The position numbers and the translations under genes were made by a program. Below, one piece after another: positions 32,995-40,143 of a stretch of DNA of 40,143 bases; positions within the stretch are counted from its first letter, which is position 1, and every line of letters begins with the position of its first letter. The DNA is from JBDHZU01 sp039812085 (GTDB lineage Bacteria; Actinomycetota; Actinomycetes; S36-B12; UBA10799): positions 1-40,143 of the forward strand of contig JBDHZU010000005.1 in assembly GCA_039812085.1 (NCBI GenBank). The letters are read 5' to 3'. Under the pieces are notes generated by a model. That model ran no database searches. It was not told the DNA's origin and saw only the letters and a program-made list of their open reading frames with translations.

Positions 32995-33597
32995 ATGTCC
33001 GATAGTTCAGCTCCAGCCGCTGCTGAAGAAGCGGTCGCAGAAGAACAAGCAGCACAAGATCTACTGTCAGCGGTGAGCCGACATTGGGGCGTCTTGCTGG
33101 CTGGTGGCGCACTCGCTGTGATCATCGGCGGTCTGATCCTGGCGCGGCCTTTTGGTGCAGTGAAGGTGGCTGCCCTGCTGTTCGGCATTTGGTTGCTTGT
33201 TACCGGTGTGTTCCAGGTTGCGATGTCATTCGATAAGCAGTCAGAGACGAGCGTTCGCGTGCTCAACGCCCTCACCGGCGTGATTGGCATCGTGTTGGGT
33301 GTCTTGTGTTTTAAGAGCGTGGAGAACCGAATCTCGCTGTTGGTGTTGTTCATCGGGATCTCCTGGGTGCTGCGCGGAATCCTGCAGCTCTTCGCCGGAG
33401 CCAGCTCAGGTGGAGACAAGTGGTGGATCTTCGCCGGTCTGATTGGTCTGATTGCTGGTATCTGCGTGCTGGTGTGGCCAGTGACTTCCCTTGGCGTGCT
33501 CACTCTGCTCACCGGAATCTGGCTGGTCATCATCGGACTGGTGGAGATCGTGGCAGCTTTCCGGCTTCGCTCAGCGGGCAAGGCGCTCGCGGCATAG
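32995..33597 (+). CDS. HdeD/DUF308 family membrane protein
   Basis: A 200-residue protein with an Ala/Glu-rich cytoplasmic N terminus (1-25) and six hydrophobic helices arranged as three pairs, typical of the HdeD (DUF308) family. The family is named for an acid-resistance protein of E. coli, but in actinobacteria its role is unknown. Repeated glycine-rich helices (GALAVIIGGLILARP, GVIGIVLGVLCF, GLIGLIAGICVLVWP) show the internal triplication. AAGGAG lies 6 nt before the ATG. An intercistronic hairpin separates it from the LEA-like gene, so the two may be cotranscribed. Confidence 0.85.
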   Translation: MSDSSAPAAAEEAVAEEQAAQDLLSAVSRHWGVLLAGGALAVIIGGLILARPFGAVKVAALLFGIWLLVTGVFQVAMSFDKQSETSVRVLNALTGVIGIVLGVLCFKSVENRISLLVLFIGISWVLRGILQLFAGASSGGDKWWIFAGLIGLIAGICVLVWPVTSLGVLTLLTGIWLVIIGLVEIVAAFRLRSAGKALAA

Positions 33598-33632
33598 GGT
33601 TGAACCTGACCACTCAATAGTCAGGTTCAACC
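33598..33632 (+). terminator. Intercistronic hairpin, 13-bp perfect stem
   Basis: GGTTGAACCTGAC (33598-33610) and GTCAGGTTCAACC (33620-33632) pair perfectly around a 9-nt loop. It begins directly after the hdeD stop and ends next to the GAGG of the following gene. There is no T tract, so it may be a partial terminator, an mRNA processing or stability element, or a control on translation of the next gene. Confidence 0.6.
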
Positions 33633-33642
33633 GAGGTTTGCC

Positions 33643-34239
33643 ATGAAGAAGTTGCTTGTTACTGCTGGAACTGCCGCTGCCGGTGTCGCTGGATTCCTTG
33701 CTTACCGTCGTAGTCGTGCGACGGCTGCATTGAGTTCCGGCGTTGAGTCGACGGCCGATCACGTATCTGCCGCTGCTGCTCAAACGGCGAGTGCCGTCAG
33801 TGATGCGGCAGAGAAGGCCGCTGATGCCGTCGATAACGCTGCCCAGCAGACATCCAAGGCGGCAGCGCGTCTAGGAACCGATGCCGATCGGGCGGCGAAC
33901 AAAGCCAGCAAGGTCGCCGACACAGCCGCTCAGAAGACGGCAGACACGGCTGCCAAGGTGGCCGATGCCGGGGACCGGGCAGCAGACAAGGCTGCTGAGG
34001 TTGCCGACCGCGCTGCTCGCTCGGCCTCAGAGACCGCCTATGCGGCTGCCGATCAGGCGGAAGAACTCAATCAGGATGCGGCGGCCAAAGCGGCGGACAA
34101 GAGCGCCCCAGCCAAAAAGGCCAAAGCAGATAGCGCGCCGGCAGAGTCAGGTCGCCCGCTATCGGCAAAGCAGAAGTCGGCACGTGCTTCCGGTACGAAC
34201 AAGAGCAACCCCACGGGATCGGCCGGATCGGCGGCGTGA
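33643..34239 (+). CDS. Ala-rich LEA-like/coiled-coil protein with N-terminal membrane helix
   Basis: A 198-residue low-complexity protein. Residues 1-21 form a short hydrophobic N-terminal helix, then YRRSR. Residues 40-145 are an Ala/Asp/Lys/Thr-rich amphipathic helix with loose 11-residue periodicity (units like AADKAAEVADRAA, ASKVADTAAQKTA), like group 3 LEA proteins. The C terminus (150-198) is Lys/Ser/Pro-rich and disordered. No catalytic motif is seen. Such proteins protect membranes or proteins in desiccation or osmotic stress, but for this one that is inference. GAGG lies 6 nt before the ATG, behind a strong hairpin. The adjacent hdeD supports a stress role. Confidence 0.72.
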   Translation: MKKLLVTAGTAAAGVAGFLAYRRSRATAALSSGVESTADHVSAAAAQTASAVSDAAEKAADAVDNAAQQTSKAAARLGTDADRAANKASKVADTAAQKTADTAAKVADAGDRAADKAAEVADRAARSASETAYAAADQAEELNQDAAAKAADKSAPAKKAKADSAPAESGRPLSAKQKSARASGTNKSNPTGSAGSAA

Positions 34240-34273
34240 TGCACTTGGTGGGCGTCGCATTTGGGTAGTAGGA

Positions 34274-34285
34274 ATGCGATCGCAT
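34274..34285. repeat. 12-bp perfect palindrome
   Basis: ATGCGATCGCAT reads identically on both strands and lies in the 92-bp gap before the acyl-CoA dehydrogenase gene, 47 bp before its start. It could be an operator half-site pair or chance. Confidence 0.3.
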
Positions 34286-34331
34286 AGGCAGTTCCTCCCT
34301 ATGTTGACCCATCGATCAGAATCGAGTTCCC

Positions 34332-36128
34332 GTGGCAGACCTGCTGTTCAATCCCGCCAGCTACGACCCGAAGCAGCTCGACGAGCAAACCCGCGAGAAT
34401 CTGCTCGCGCTGGTTGAGTTCTTCGAGAACAAAGGCAAGGCGACGCTGAAGGCCGAATACCACGCCGCACAGTGGTACGACGACTTCATTGAATTCGTTG
34501 GTGAGCGCGGTCTGTTCGCCCAGAACGCGACCCCTGCTGGTGTTGGCAAGCTCATGGACCCGCCCGCGGAAGACGCGCGCTGGGATACGGCTCGACTTAA
34601 TGAACTCAACGAAATCCTGGGCTTCTTCGGTCTGGACTTCTGGTACGCCTGGCAAGTCAGCGTGCTTGGTCTGGGTCCGGTCTGGACATCTGACAACGAG
34701 GAAGCCAAGGCACTCGTCGGCGATTTGTTGCGTGATGGCGGGATCTTCGCCTTCGGTCTCTCTGAGCAGACCCACGGTGCAGACATCTACTCCACCGACA
34801 TGGTGCTCACCTCTGACGGCAATGGTGGATGGACGGCAACTGGTCCCAAGTACTACATCGGTAACGGCAACGAAGCTGCTCGCGTTTCGGTCTTTGGTCG
34901 CTTTGCTGACGATGATCCGGATCGTCCCGGTGAGTACGTATTCTTCCTCGCTGATAGCAAGCACCCGGCATACCACCTGGAGAAGAACGTCGTGCAGGCG
35001 TCGATGTACGTCTCTGCGTTCCGCCTGGAGAGCTACCCGGTCACCGAAGCAGACATCCTGCACACCGGAAAGCCAGCCTGGGATGCCGCACTGGCCACCA
35101 TCAACGTCGGCAAGGTGAACCTCGGCTGGGCCAGCATTGGCATCAGCGAGCACTCCTTCTACGAAGCTGTGACCCACGCCAACAACCGTGTGCTGTACGA
35201 CAAGCGCGTCACCGAGTTTCCACACGTTCGACGGATGCTGGCAGACGCCTACTCGCGTCTACTGGCAATGAAGCTGTACGCCGTGCGTTCAGCGGACTAC
35301 TTCCGTACCGCGTCGGCCGATGATCGCCGTTACCTGCTGTTCAATCCGATCACCAAGATGAAGGTGACGATGGAAGGTGAGCAGGTCATCAACCTGCTCT
35401 GGGATGTCATCGCGGCTCGTGGCTTCGAGAACGACATGTACTTCGAGCAGGCGGTCCACCACATTCGGGCGCTGCCCAAGCTGGAAGGCACCGTGCACGT
35501 CAACCTGGCCCTCGTGCTGAAGTTCCTGCCTCAGTACTTGGCTGCTGCCATGGGTGCCGGTCAGGAATACGACGAGGTCGTCGCACGCGTTGATGCGGCC
35601 GACGACGAGTACCTGTTCCAGCAGGGCGCTGCTTCTGGTCTGTCGAAGATTGCCTTCCATGATCCAAAGCCTGCGTTCGAGAAGTTCGCACACCTGCCCA
35701 ACGTGGCTCAGTTCGTTGAGCAGATGCAGGCATTCGGCGCGCTGGTTGCTAGCAACCCACCTGATGGCGAGCAGGCAAAGGATCTGGACTTCCTGTTGTC
35801 GATCGGGCAACTGTTCACGCAGGTTGTCTACGCGCAGCTCGTGTGTGAATCGGCCGCCCTCGCATTGGATGGCGGTGCAGGTTCGCGTCCAGGAAGCGTC
35901 TCTGATGCCAACGGTCTGACCGAAGCCCACGTGAATCGGATCTTCGCGGTGTTCGTGCGGGACTTCAGCAGCTACGCCCTTGATCTCTACGGCCAGGCAT
36001 CTGCCACCGAAGGTCAGCGGGAAGGTGCCCTGGGTCTGATCAAGAATGCCGAGATCGATCCAGCAGCCGAAGACGAGTTCGTGGAAGAAGTTCTGTCTTA
36101 CGACGGCGCTTACGCAATGAAGCCGTAA
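34332..36128 (+). CDS. Acyl-CoA dehydrogenase, long (about 600-residue) type
   Basis: A 598-residue FAD-dependent enzyme oxidising acyl-CoA to trans-2-enoyl-CoA. It has the long form with an extra C-terminal helical region. FGLSEQTHGADIYST resembles the flavin/substrate strand signature, LGWASIGISEHSFYEAVTHANNR lies in the core, and ALPKLEGTVHVN carries the expected catalytic-base region (Glu of EGT). GTG 34332 is the start; there is no strong Shine-Dalgarno sequence. A TATGTT (34300-34305) could be a -10 with a short leader. The acyl-chain range cannot be read from sequence. No electron-transfer flavoprotein gene is near. Confidence 0.9.
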   Translation: MADLLFNPASYDPKQLDEQTRENLLALVEFFENKGKATLKAEYHAAQWYDDFIEFVGERGLFAQNATPAGVGKLMDPPAEDARWDTARLNELNEILGFFGLDFWYAWQVSVLGLGPVWTSDNEEAKALVGDLLRDGGIFAFGLSEQTHGADIYSTDMVLTSDGNGGWTATGPKYYIGNGNEAARVSVFGRFADDDPDRPGEYVFFLADSKHPAYHLEKNVVQASMYVSAFRLESYPVTEADILHTGKPAWDAALATINVGKVNLGWASIGISEHSFYEAVTHANNRVLYDKRVTEFPHVRRMLADAYSRLLAMKLYAVRSADYFRTASADDRRYLLFNPITKMKVTMEGEQVINLLWDVIAARGFENDMYFEQAVHHIRALPKLEGTVHVNLALVLKFLPQYLAAAMGAGQEYDEVVARVDAADDEYLFQQGAASGLSKIAFHDPKPAFEKFAHLPNVAQFVEQMQAFGALVASNPPDGEQAKDLDFLLSIGQLFTQVVYAQLVCESAALALDGGAGSRPGSVSDANGLTEAHVNRIFAVFVRDFSSYALDLYGQASATEGQREGALGLIKNAEIDPAAEDEFVEEVLSYDGAYAMKP

Positions 36129-36155
36129 TTGGCTCATTGTTGATTCTCAACTAAC

Positions 36156-36189
36156 AACCGCCCCACCCGAATATCGGAGTGGGGCGGTT
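36156..36189. terminator. Bidirectional terminator between acyl-CoA dehydrogenase and dacB
   Basis: AACCGCCCCAC (36156-36166) pairs perfectly with GTGGGGCGGTT (36179-36189) around a 12-nt loop that can itself pair CCGA/TCGG. It lies between two convergent genes, 27 nt and 16 nt from their stops. The downstream T tract is weak (GCTTGCTT). Confidence 0.82.
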
Positions 36190-36205
36190 GCTTGCTTGGC
36201 AGTAG

Positions 36206-37618
36206 TTAGTAGCAGCCGTTGACGGTGGCGGCAATCTTGTCGATGGCTCGACGTGTGGTCAGTGCCGAGTACTTCTGCGGTCGCTTGTTCACCATGATGG
36301 AGAAAGCCTTGAGCTTTCCGTCGCGTCCGACGGTGAGCCCGGACAACGCCACAGTGTCAAACAGGGTGCCGGTTTTGGCTCGAAGCTTGCCCCGCGCGCA
36401 CTTGGTGGGGTTGGTGTTGAAGCGTCCGTTGGACGACGCCAATGTTCCTGAGCGACCAGCTAAGGGAAGTCCGTGCCCGTAGTAGATGGCATGCAGCTTG
36501 GGATGTCCGGAGCTATCTGCTACTCGTCGCAGCAGAGTGGTCAGAGCATGTGTGGTGAGGCGATCGTTGCGGCCCACGCCGCTGCCATCGCGCAGTTGCA
36601 AACCAGCGGTCGGAACCTTGAGTTCCTTGAGGGTGGCGATCGCGGCATCGCGACTGTTCGTCCAGTTGGCAACTTTGCCTCGGGCCACAGCGACGTTTCG
36701 GTACAGCATCTCAGCGATGTTGTTCTCGCTGACTTGGAGCATGTAGATGACCTGGTCAGCTACGGAAGCGCCGGTATGGCTAGCGAGCACTGTGGGTTCA
36801 ACCTCAGCGAAGCGCTTGAGGTGAGAGATGTCGGTGCGTCCGGCGTAGCTGGTCTTGCCGCCGATCTTCTTGCGGAACCATTCCGCAGTGTCCTTTGCGC
36901 TATCCCAGGTGTAACGACCGTCCATTCCGAGCGCGCGAACTGGGCGGACCACGTACGGCTGGTAGCTGTTGGTCCAGCCAGCCGGTTGTGTCGGAGCGGG
37001 GTAAGCCGAATCGTCCACGAATACCTTCAACGGTTTACCGGAATCGGGAGCCAGCTCCGGATGCAGCTTGAGGTATTCCTTGGTTTCTTTGGCCAATGTG
37101 GTCACGCTCGACATAGACAGGGTCGCGTCACCTGATCCGATGATCGCTACTTCGCCCTTGGCTCGGGAGACCACTGTGGTGACGTATCGCTTATTCGGAC
37201 CCAGCACAGTCAGGGCGTTCGCTGCGGTCACGATCTTCATATTGGAGGCAGGCAGTCGGGTTGCGGTCGATCGGTATCCCCAAATGCGTTTCCCGGATTC
37301 GACGTCAACGACATCGACGGCCAGCTTGCTGCCGATGGCCTTGCCCTTTGAGCGGCTAGGGAGTTTGGCAGCAATTCGACGGTTGGCAGAAACGGAACTG
37401 ACCAGGGCGCGGATCGTGCTTTGGGCATCGCGGTTGTTCGCCTTCAGCCAGTCGCCGCGGTCTGCCGTTCCGCGCACCGAATCCGTATATGCCTGCTCTG
37501 GGTCTTTATTCACAGCTTGTGCGGGAGCGGCGAAACCGGTCACTGCGGTTGCACAAAGTAGGCCGCCGATAAGGGCAGTACGACTGATCGTGGTGAGGCA
37601 GATAGCTGACGAGCGCAT
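36206..37618 (-). CDS. dacB: D-alanyl-D-alanine carboxypeptidase/endopeptidase, PBP4 (DacB, S13) family
   Basis: A 470-residue secreted class C penicillin-binding protein that trims or cleaves peptidoglycan peptides. A Sec signal peptide (1-35) ends in APAQA. The nucleophile motif is SNMK (Ser125-Lys128), the second motif is SEN in QVSENNIAEM, and the third is KTG in RAKTGTLFDT. The large insertion between the first two motifs is typical of S13. TAACGT (TANNNT) ends 6 nt before the ATG on this strand, so it is probably leaderless. It diverges from a secreted GH18 gene across 228 bp, both likely acting in the envelope. Confidence 0.95.
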   Translation of the reverse strand: MRSSAICLTTISRTALIGGLLCATAVTGFAAPAQAVNKDPEQAYTDSVRGTADRGDWLKANNRDAQSTIRALVSSVSANRRIAAKLPSRSKGKAIGSKLAVDVVDVESGKRIWGYRSTATRLPASNMKIVTAANALTVLGPNKRYVTTVVSRAKGEVAIIGSGDATLSMSSVTTLAKETKEYLKLHPELAPDSGKPLKVFVDDSAYPAPTQPAGWTNSYQPYVVRPVRALGMDGRYTWDSAKDTAEWFRKKIGGKTSYAGRTDISHLKRFAEVEPTVLASHTGASVADQVIYMLQVSENNIAEMLYRNVAVARGKVANWTNSRDAAIATLKELKVPTAGLQLRDGSGVGRNDRLTTHALTTLLRRVADSSGHPKLHAIYYGHGLPLAGRSGTLASSNGRFNTNPTKCARGKLRAKTGTLFDTVALSGLTVGRDGKLKAFSIMVNKRPQKYSALTTRRAIDKIAATVNGCY

Positions 37619-37624
37619 CGAATG

Positions 37625-37630
37625 ACGTTA
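37625..37630 (-). promoter_or_regulatory. Candidate leaderless -10 box of dacB
   Basis: On the minus strand TAACGT ends 6 nt before ATG 37618, with no Shine-Dalgarno sequence between. The spacing matches that of argS, glyA and the adenosyltransferase gene in this window. Confidence 0.45.
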
Positions 37631-37846
37631 ACGACGAATGCGGTTAATTCGCCTGCGTTCTGGCCGAGATCGTCAACCTTTTCCGTGGTTTCACCCTCGG
37701 TGCTACCGAGCGTGACATTAGTTAAGGACTGCCCTAAAGACATGCATTCACCCGATCCGACGCGTTTCTCTGGAAGAGCCAAATTGGCCGAAACGGTAGG
37801 TATCGTCGGTCATCGCAGCAATCGAGAAGTCAGTGGGGAACGGACC

Positions 37847-39304
37847 ATGAAGCAACAATTCGTCGCAGGTGTCATTGCTGCGGCAATGGCCGGTGGCGTC
37901 ATTGCCGCCATCCCTGCCGAGGCAGCCACTGATAGCCCCACTCCCACCACGCGGGCGTCAGCCAAGCGTTTGATGAGTGGATGGATGCCGTACTGGTTGA
38001 ACGGCGATGCGACCACCTCATTCGTGAACAACGCGGACCTCTTTAGCGATGTCTCGCCCTTCTGGCACAACGCGGTCGCGAGTTCATCGAACGCCAGCGG
38101 AATCTCGATCCAGAACAACTCCTTGTCGTCCGGCACCCGCGCGAGCACGCTGGCCAAGATCAAGGGCAAAGGTGCCTGGGTGATGCCGTCGATCACGGAC
38201 GGGTCCGGACGATTGACGATGTCCGGGATCATGAAGAACGCCACCAAGCGCAAAGCCTTGGTCACCCAGATCACCAATTTGGTGTTGAACAACGGTTATG
38301 ACGGCATTGATCTGGACTTCGAGACCTTCGCGTTCACCGATGGTTACTCGACGTGGGCATCGACCCGACCGGCGTGGGTCACATTCGTTCACCAATTAGG
38401 TAGTGCGCTGCACGCCAAGGGGAAGAAACTCGCAGTGGCGGTTCCTCCGATGTATGACTCGAAGCGTTCGGGGTCCAGCGGTTACTGGGTGTATGACTTC
38501 GCTGGCATCGGTAGCAGCGTGGACCGTTTACGAGTCATGGCCTATGACTATTCCTGGGATTCCCCCGGGCCGATTGGTGGCCCGATCAGCTGGGCCCGAA
38601 CGGTTGCCTCTTACGCGACTTCGGTCGTGCCTGCCGACAAGGTTCAGCTAGGTACTCCTACTTATGGCCGGGACTGGGTTGTGAGCAAGACCGGTTCTGG
38701 TTGCCCGAGCACCTCGCAGAAGGTTTACAACACTCGAGAAATTGGGTCAGCGATTTCTGGAATCTCAGCGTCGGAATGGAACCGGGACGCTAGTTCGCAA
38801 GAACGCTACGTGCGCTACACCAAGAAGTACAACGACGGAAAATGCAAGATCGTCCGGGAAGCCTGGCTGCCGGATTCGACTACCGTCAATGCCCGCGCTC
38901 AACTGGTGAAGACCTACCGAATGGCAGGAATCGCGACCTGGATGGTGGGCAGCGAGTTGAGCTCACAATGGTCTGGTTTGCGGAACCTGGCTCGCTCCCT
39001 TGGTGGTGTGGCAGCCAAGCGTTCCCAGATCGTGACTGGTGGCCCGTCAAAGAAGACGGTGAAGCGGAAGAAAAAGATCCGAATCAACGCTCGACTTAAC
39101 CCTGCCCGCAAAGCGACCGTCTACTACCAGAAGAAGGTCAAGGGGAAGTGGGTCACCAAACGTCATATCGCGGTTGCTGCCAACGGCGTCGGCAGCATTA
39201 CCTTCCGGCCTGCCGCCAAGAAGGCGACCTGGCGTTTGTATGTTCCTGCGACCTCGACCTTTAACGCCGACGCGAGTCCATCGTTCGTCATTCGTACCAA
39301 GTAG
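37847..39304 (+). CDS. Secreted glycoside hydrolase family 18 protein
   Basis: A 485-residue secreted protein. The signal peptide (1-26, ending IPAEAA) is followed by a GH18 barrel with the catalytic signature DGIDLDFE, whose Glu is the proton donor, and later MAYDYSW and the closing GIATWMVG. The barrel resembles YaaH-like spore-cortex or peptidoglycan hydrolases more than classical chitinases, so the substrate could be chitin or GlcNAc-MurNAc glycan. The last 100 residues form a Lys/Arg-rich beta domain with KVKGKWVTKRH, perhaps binding a polyanion or the wall. ATG 37847 is chosen because the signal peptide begins there and GGGGA precedes it; the 75 in-frame codons upstream do not look coding. 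Confidence 0.88.
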   Translation: MKQQFVAGVIAAAMAGGVIAAIPAEAATDSPTPTTRASAKRLMSGWMPYWLNGDATTSFVNNADLFSDVSPFWHNAVASSSNASGISIQNNSLSSGTRASTLAKIKGKGAWVMPSITDGSGRLTMSGIMKNATKRKALVTQITNLVLNNGYDGIDLDFETFAFTDGYSTWASTRPAWVTFVHQLGSALHAKGKKLAVAVPPMYDSKRSGSSGYWVYDFAGIGSSVDRLRVMAYDYSWDSPGPIGGPISWARTVASYATSVVPADKVQLGTPTYGRDWVVSKTGSGCPSTSQKVYNTREIGSAISGISASEWNRDASSQERYVRYTKKYNDGKCKIVREAWLPDSTTVNARAQLVKTYRMAGIATWMVGSELSSQWSGLRNLARSLGGVAAKRSQIVTGGPSKKTVKRKKKIRINARLNPARKATVYYQKKVKGKWVTKRHIAVAANGVGSITFRPAAKKATWRLYVPATSTFNADASPSFVIRTK

Positions 39305-39368
39305 CCCCTGCGCGACCTAGTGAGCAGGAGGGACCGCGGCTTGGGTCGCGCCCTGTCTCGGTGAGACG

Positions 39369-39668
39369 ATGATCCGCGTGAGTGTCGCCCCCATTGATCT
39401 ACCCGAGGCTGCCGAACAAGAGTTGGTACAGCCAGATTCGGCCTGGGCGTGTGTGGTGTGGGACGACCCGGTGAACTTGATGAGCTACGTCACCCATGTG
39501 TTTATGAGCTATTTCAAGTACTCCCAAGAGAAGGCCACCGAGTTGATGCTGGAAGTACACAACTCCGGAAAAGCAGCAGTGGCATCTGGTAGCCGCGAGG
39601 AAGTGGAACGACACGTCAACGCCATGCACGGTTATGGGTTGTGGGCGACAGTGGAGAAAGCCGAATGA
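39369..39668 (+). CDS. clpS: ATP-dependent Clp protease adaptor ClpS
   Basis: A 99-residue adaptor delivering N-end-rule substrates to the ClpAP/ClpCP protease. Core motifs are VVWDDPVNLMSYVTHVF (the DDP and N of the substrate pocket), a helix with KATELMLEVHNSGKA (His of the N-degron pocket), and the closing YGLWATVEKA. GGTGAG precedes ATG 39369; a GTG three codons later is an alternative. A DUF2017 gene follows by 16 nt, the regular actinobacterial neighbour. Confidence 0.95.
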   Translation: MIRVSVAPIDLPEAAEQELVQPDSAWACVVWDDPVNLMSYVTHVFMSYFKYSQEKATELMLEVHNSGKAAVASGSREEVERHVNAMHGYGLWATVEKAE

Positions 39669-39684
39669 TTGTGCGGTCGCGGTA

Positions 39685-40143
39685 ATGGCATGGGGTTTTG
39701 TTCGGTATTCGAGTAACGATCGCACGGGTTTCGTCACTCAGATTGATGCCGTGGAACGCCGCATGGTGGCGGGCTTGGCGGTGGAACTCATGGGGCTGCT
39801 GAAGCCTGCACAGCCAGACAAAGAACCGGACCCGTTGGCCGCTGAGCTTGGTCTGACGGATTTGGCAACTGATCCGGTACCAACTCCAGACGATGAGGTG
39901 CTGAAACGATTACTTCCTGCTGGTTACAGCTCAGACGAGTCAGCTAGCCAGGATTTCCGCAACTACACCGATCGGACCTTGCGTGAGGCGAAGATCGCCG
40001 ACGGGGCTTTAGTGCTGACGGCGTTGTCCCGCCTGCGATTCGATGAGCCGGATGACGACTTGTGGAATGCCTGGGCTGAAGTGTCGGGACGTGGTGCAGC
40101 AGATATCGATCTGGCTGCGGTCGCTGGCGAAGCCGGGCATGAA
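39685..40143 (+). CDS. DUF2017 family protein, 3' end outside the window
   Basis: 153 codons are open to the last base of the window. The visible part begins MAWGFVRYS and continues EVERR-like DAVERRMVAGLAVELMGLL, an acidic loop (DKEPDPLAAELGL), then VLKRLLPAGYSSDES, DFRNYTDRTLREAKIADG and the start of a C-terminal segment. This pattern and its position after clpS match DUF2017, an actinobacterial family of unknown function. ATG 39685 has only a weak ribosome-binding site (CGGT), and the 16-nt gap to clpS suggests one transcript. Confidence 0.83.
   Translation, partial: MAWGFVRYSSNDRTGFVTQIDAVERRMVAGLAVELMGLLKPAQPDKEPDPLAAELGLTDLATDPVPTPDDEVLKRLLPAGYSSDESASQDFRNYTDRTLREAKIADGALVLTALSRLRFDEPDDDLWNAWAEVSGRGAADIDLAAVAGEAGHE

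Noticed and set aside
34276..34283. GCGATCGC as a cyanobacterial HIP1 element
   Set aside because: A single copy in an actinobacterial context is expected by chance and gives no sign of a cyanobacterial origin.
34299..35225. 308-codon minus-strand open frame
   Set aside because: Antisense of the acyl-CoA dehydrogenase gene, without family similarity.
37622..37846. 75-codon N-terminal extension of the GH18 protein
   Set aside because: The signal peptide starts at ATG 37847 behind a GGGGA site; the extension would bury it and shows no conserved character.
39310..39351. Inverted repeat GCGCGACC/GGTCGCGC between the GH18 gene and clpS as a terminator
   Set aside because: The loop is 26 nt and there is no T tract, so the support is too weak to list.

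Overview
The window comes from the chromosome of an actinobacterium (moderately high GC, Actinomycetia-like). The evidence is gene order and family content. The block argS-lysA-hom-thrC-thrB-rho-rpmE-prfA-prmC-tsaC-glyA-wecA-atp operon-cobalamin adenosyltransferase-murA is the order known from Streptomyces and Mycobacterium. There are also WhiB and DUF3039 proteins, an IdeR-type iron box, the clpS-DUF2017 pair and a Rho with a long N-terminal insertion. I cannot place it below class. Almost everything is recognisable housekeeping sequence. I see no insertion sequence, phage gene, CRISPR array or obvious horizontally acquired island.

Region by region: (1) 1-3.8 kb: the end of tgt, a MoxR-type AAA ATPase and a CoxE-like VWA protein read rightward and probably form one operon. 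They converge on a YhhQ queuosine-precursor transporter, so tgt and yhhQ together suggest queuine/preQ salvage. (2) 3.8-5.6 kb: a membrane-anchored GH16 glycosidase diverges from efeU, an iron permease preceded by a near-perfect DtxR/IdeR box. (3) 5.7-12.4 kb: tRNA-Arg(CCG), argS, then lysA-hom-thrC-thrB for lysine and threonine synthesis. (4) 12.6-19.9 kb: rho with a long leader, rpmE, prfA, prmC, a reversed tsaC-like gene, glyA and wecA. (5) 19.9-27.9 kb: two small AtpI/AtpZ-like membrane proteins and the complete F-type ATP synthase operon atpBEFHAGDC. (6) 27.9-31.9 kb: a PduO-type cobalamin adenosyltransferase, murA with Asp in place of the fosfomycin-target Cys, and the B12-dependent ethylmalonyl-CoA mutase meaA, closed by a long bidirectional terminator. 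(7) 31.9-36.2 kb: a WhiB3/WhiD-like regulator, DUF3039, HdeD, an Ala-rich LEA-like protein and a long acyl-CoA dehydrogenase. (8) 36.2-40.1 kb: divergent cell-wall genes (D-Ala-D-Ala carboxypeptidase and a secreted GH18 protein), then clpS and the start of a DUF2017 gene.

The genes connect in several ways. The cobalamin adenosyltransferase can supply the cofactor for MeaA. MurA, WecA, DacB and the GH18 protein act in the cell envelope. Rho, RpmE, RF1 and PrmC (which methylates RF1) form a transcription-translation block. Many unlinked genes (argS, glyA, the AtpZ-like gene, the adenosyltransferase gene, murA, meaA, the DUF3039 gene, dacB) have a TANNNT box ending 6-8 nt before the start codon, which points to widespread leaderless transcription.

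I did not find a convincing undescribed multi-gene system. The points most worth a second look are the Asn-rich, prion-like insertion of Rho, the reversed tsaC-like gene with altered motifs and a tail that is antisense to prmC, the tgt-MoxR-VWA linkage, the MurA Cys-to-Asp change, and the LEA-like stress protein behind an intercistronic hairpin.
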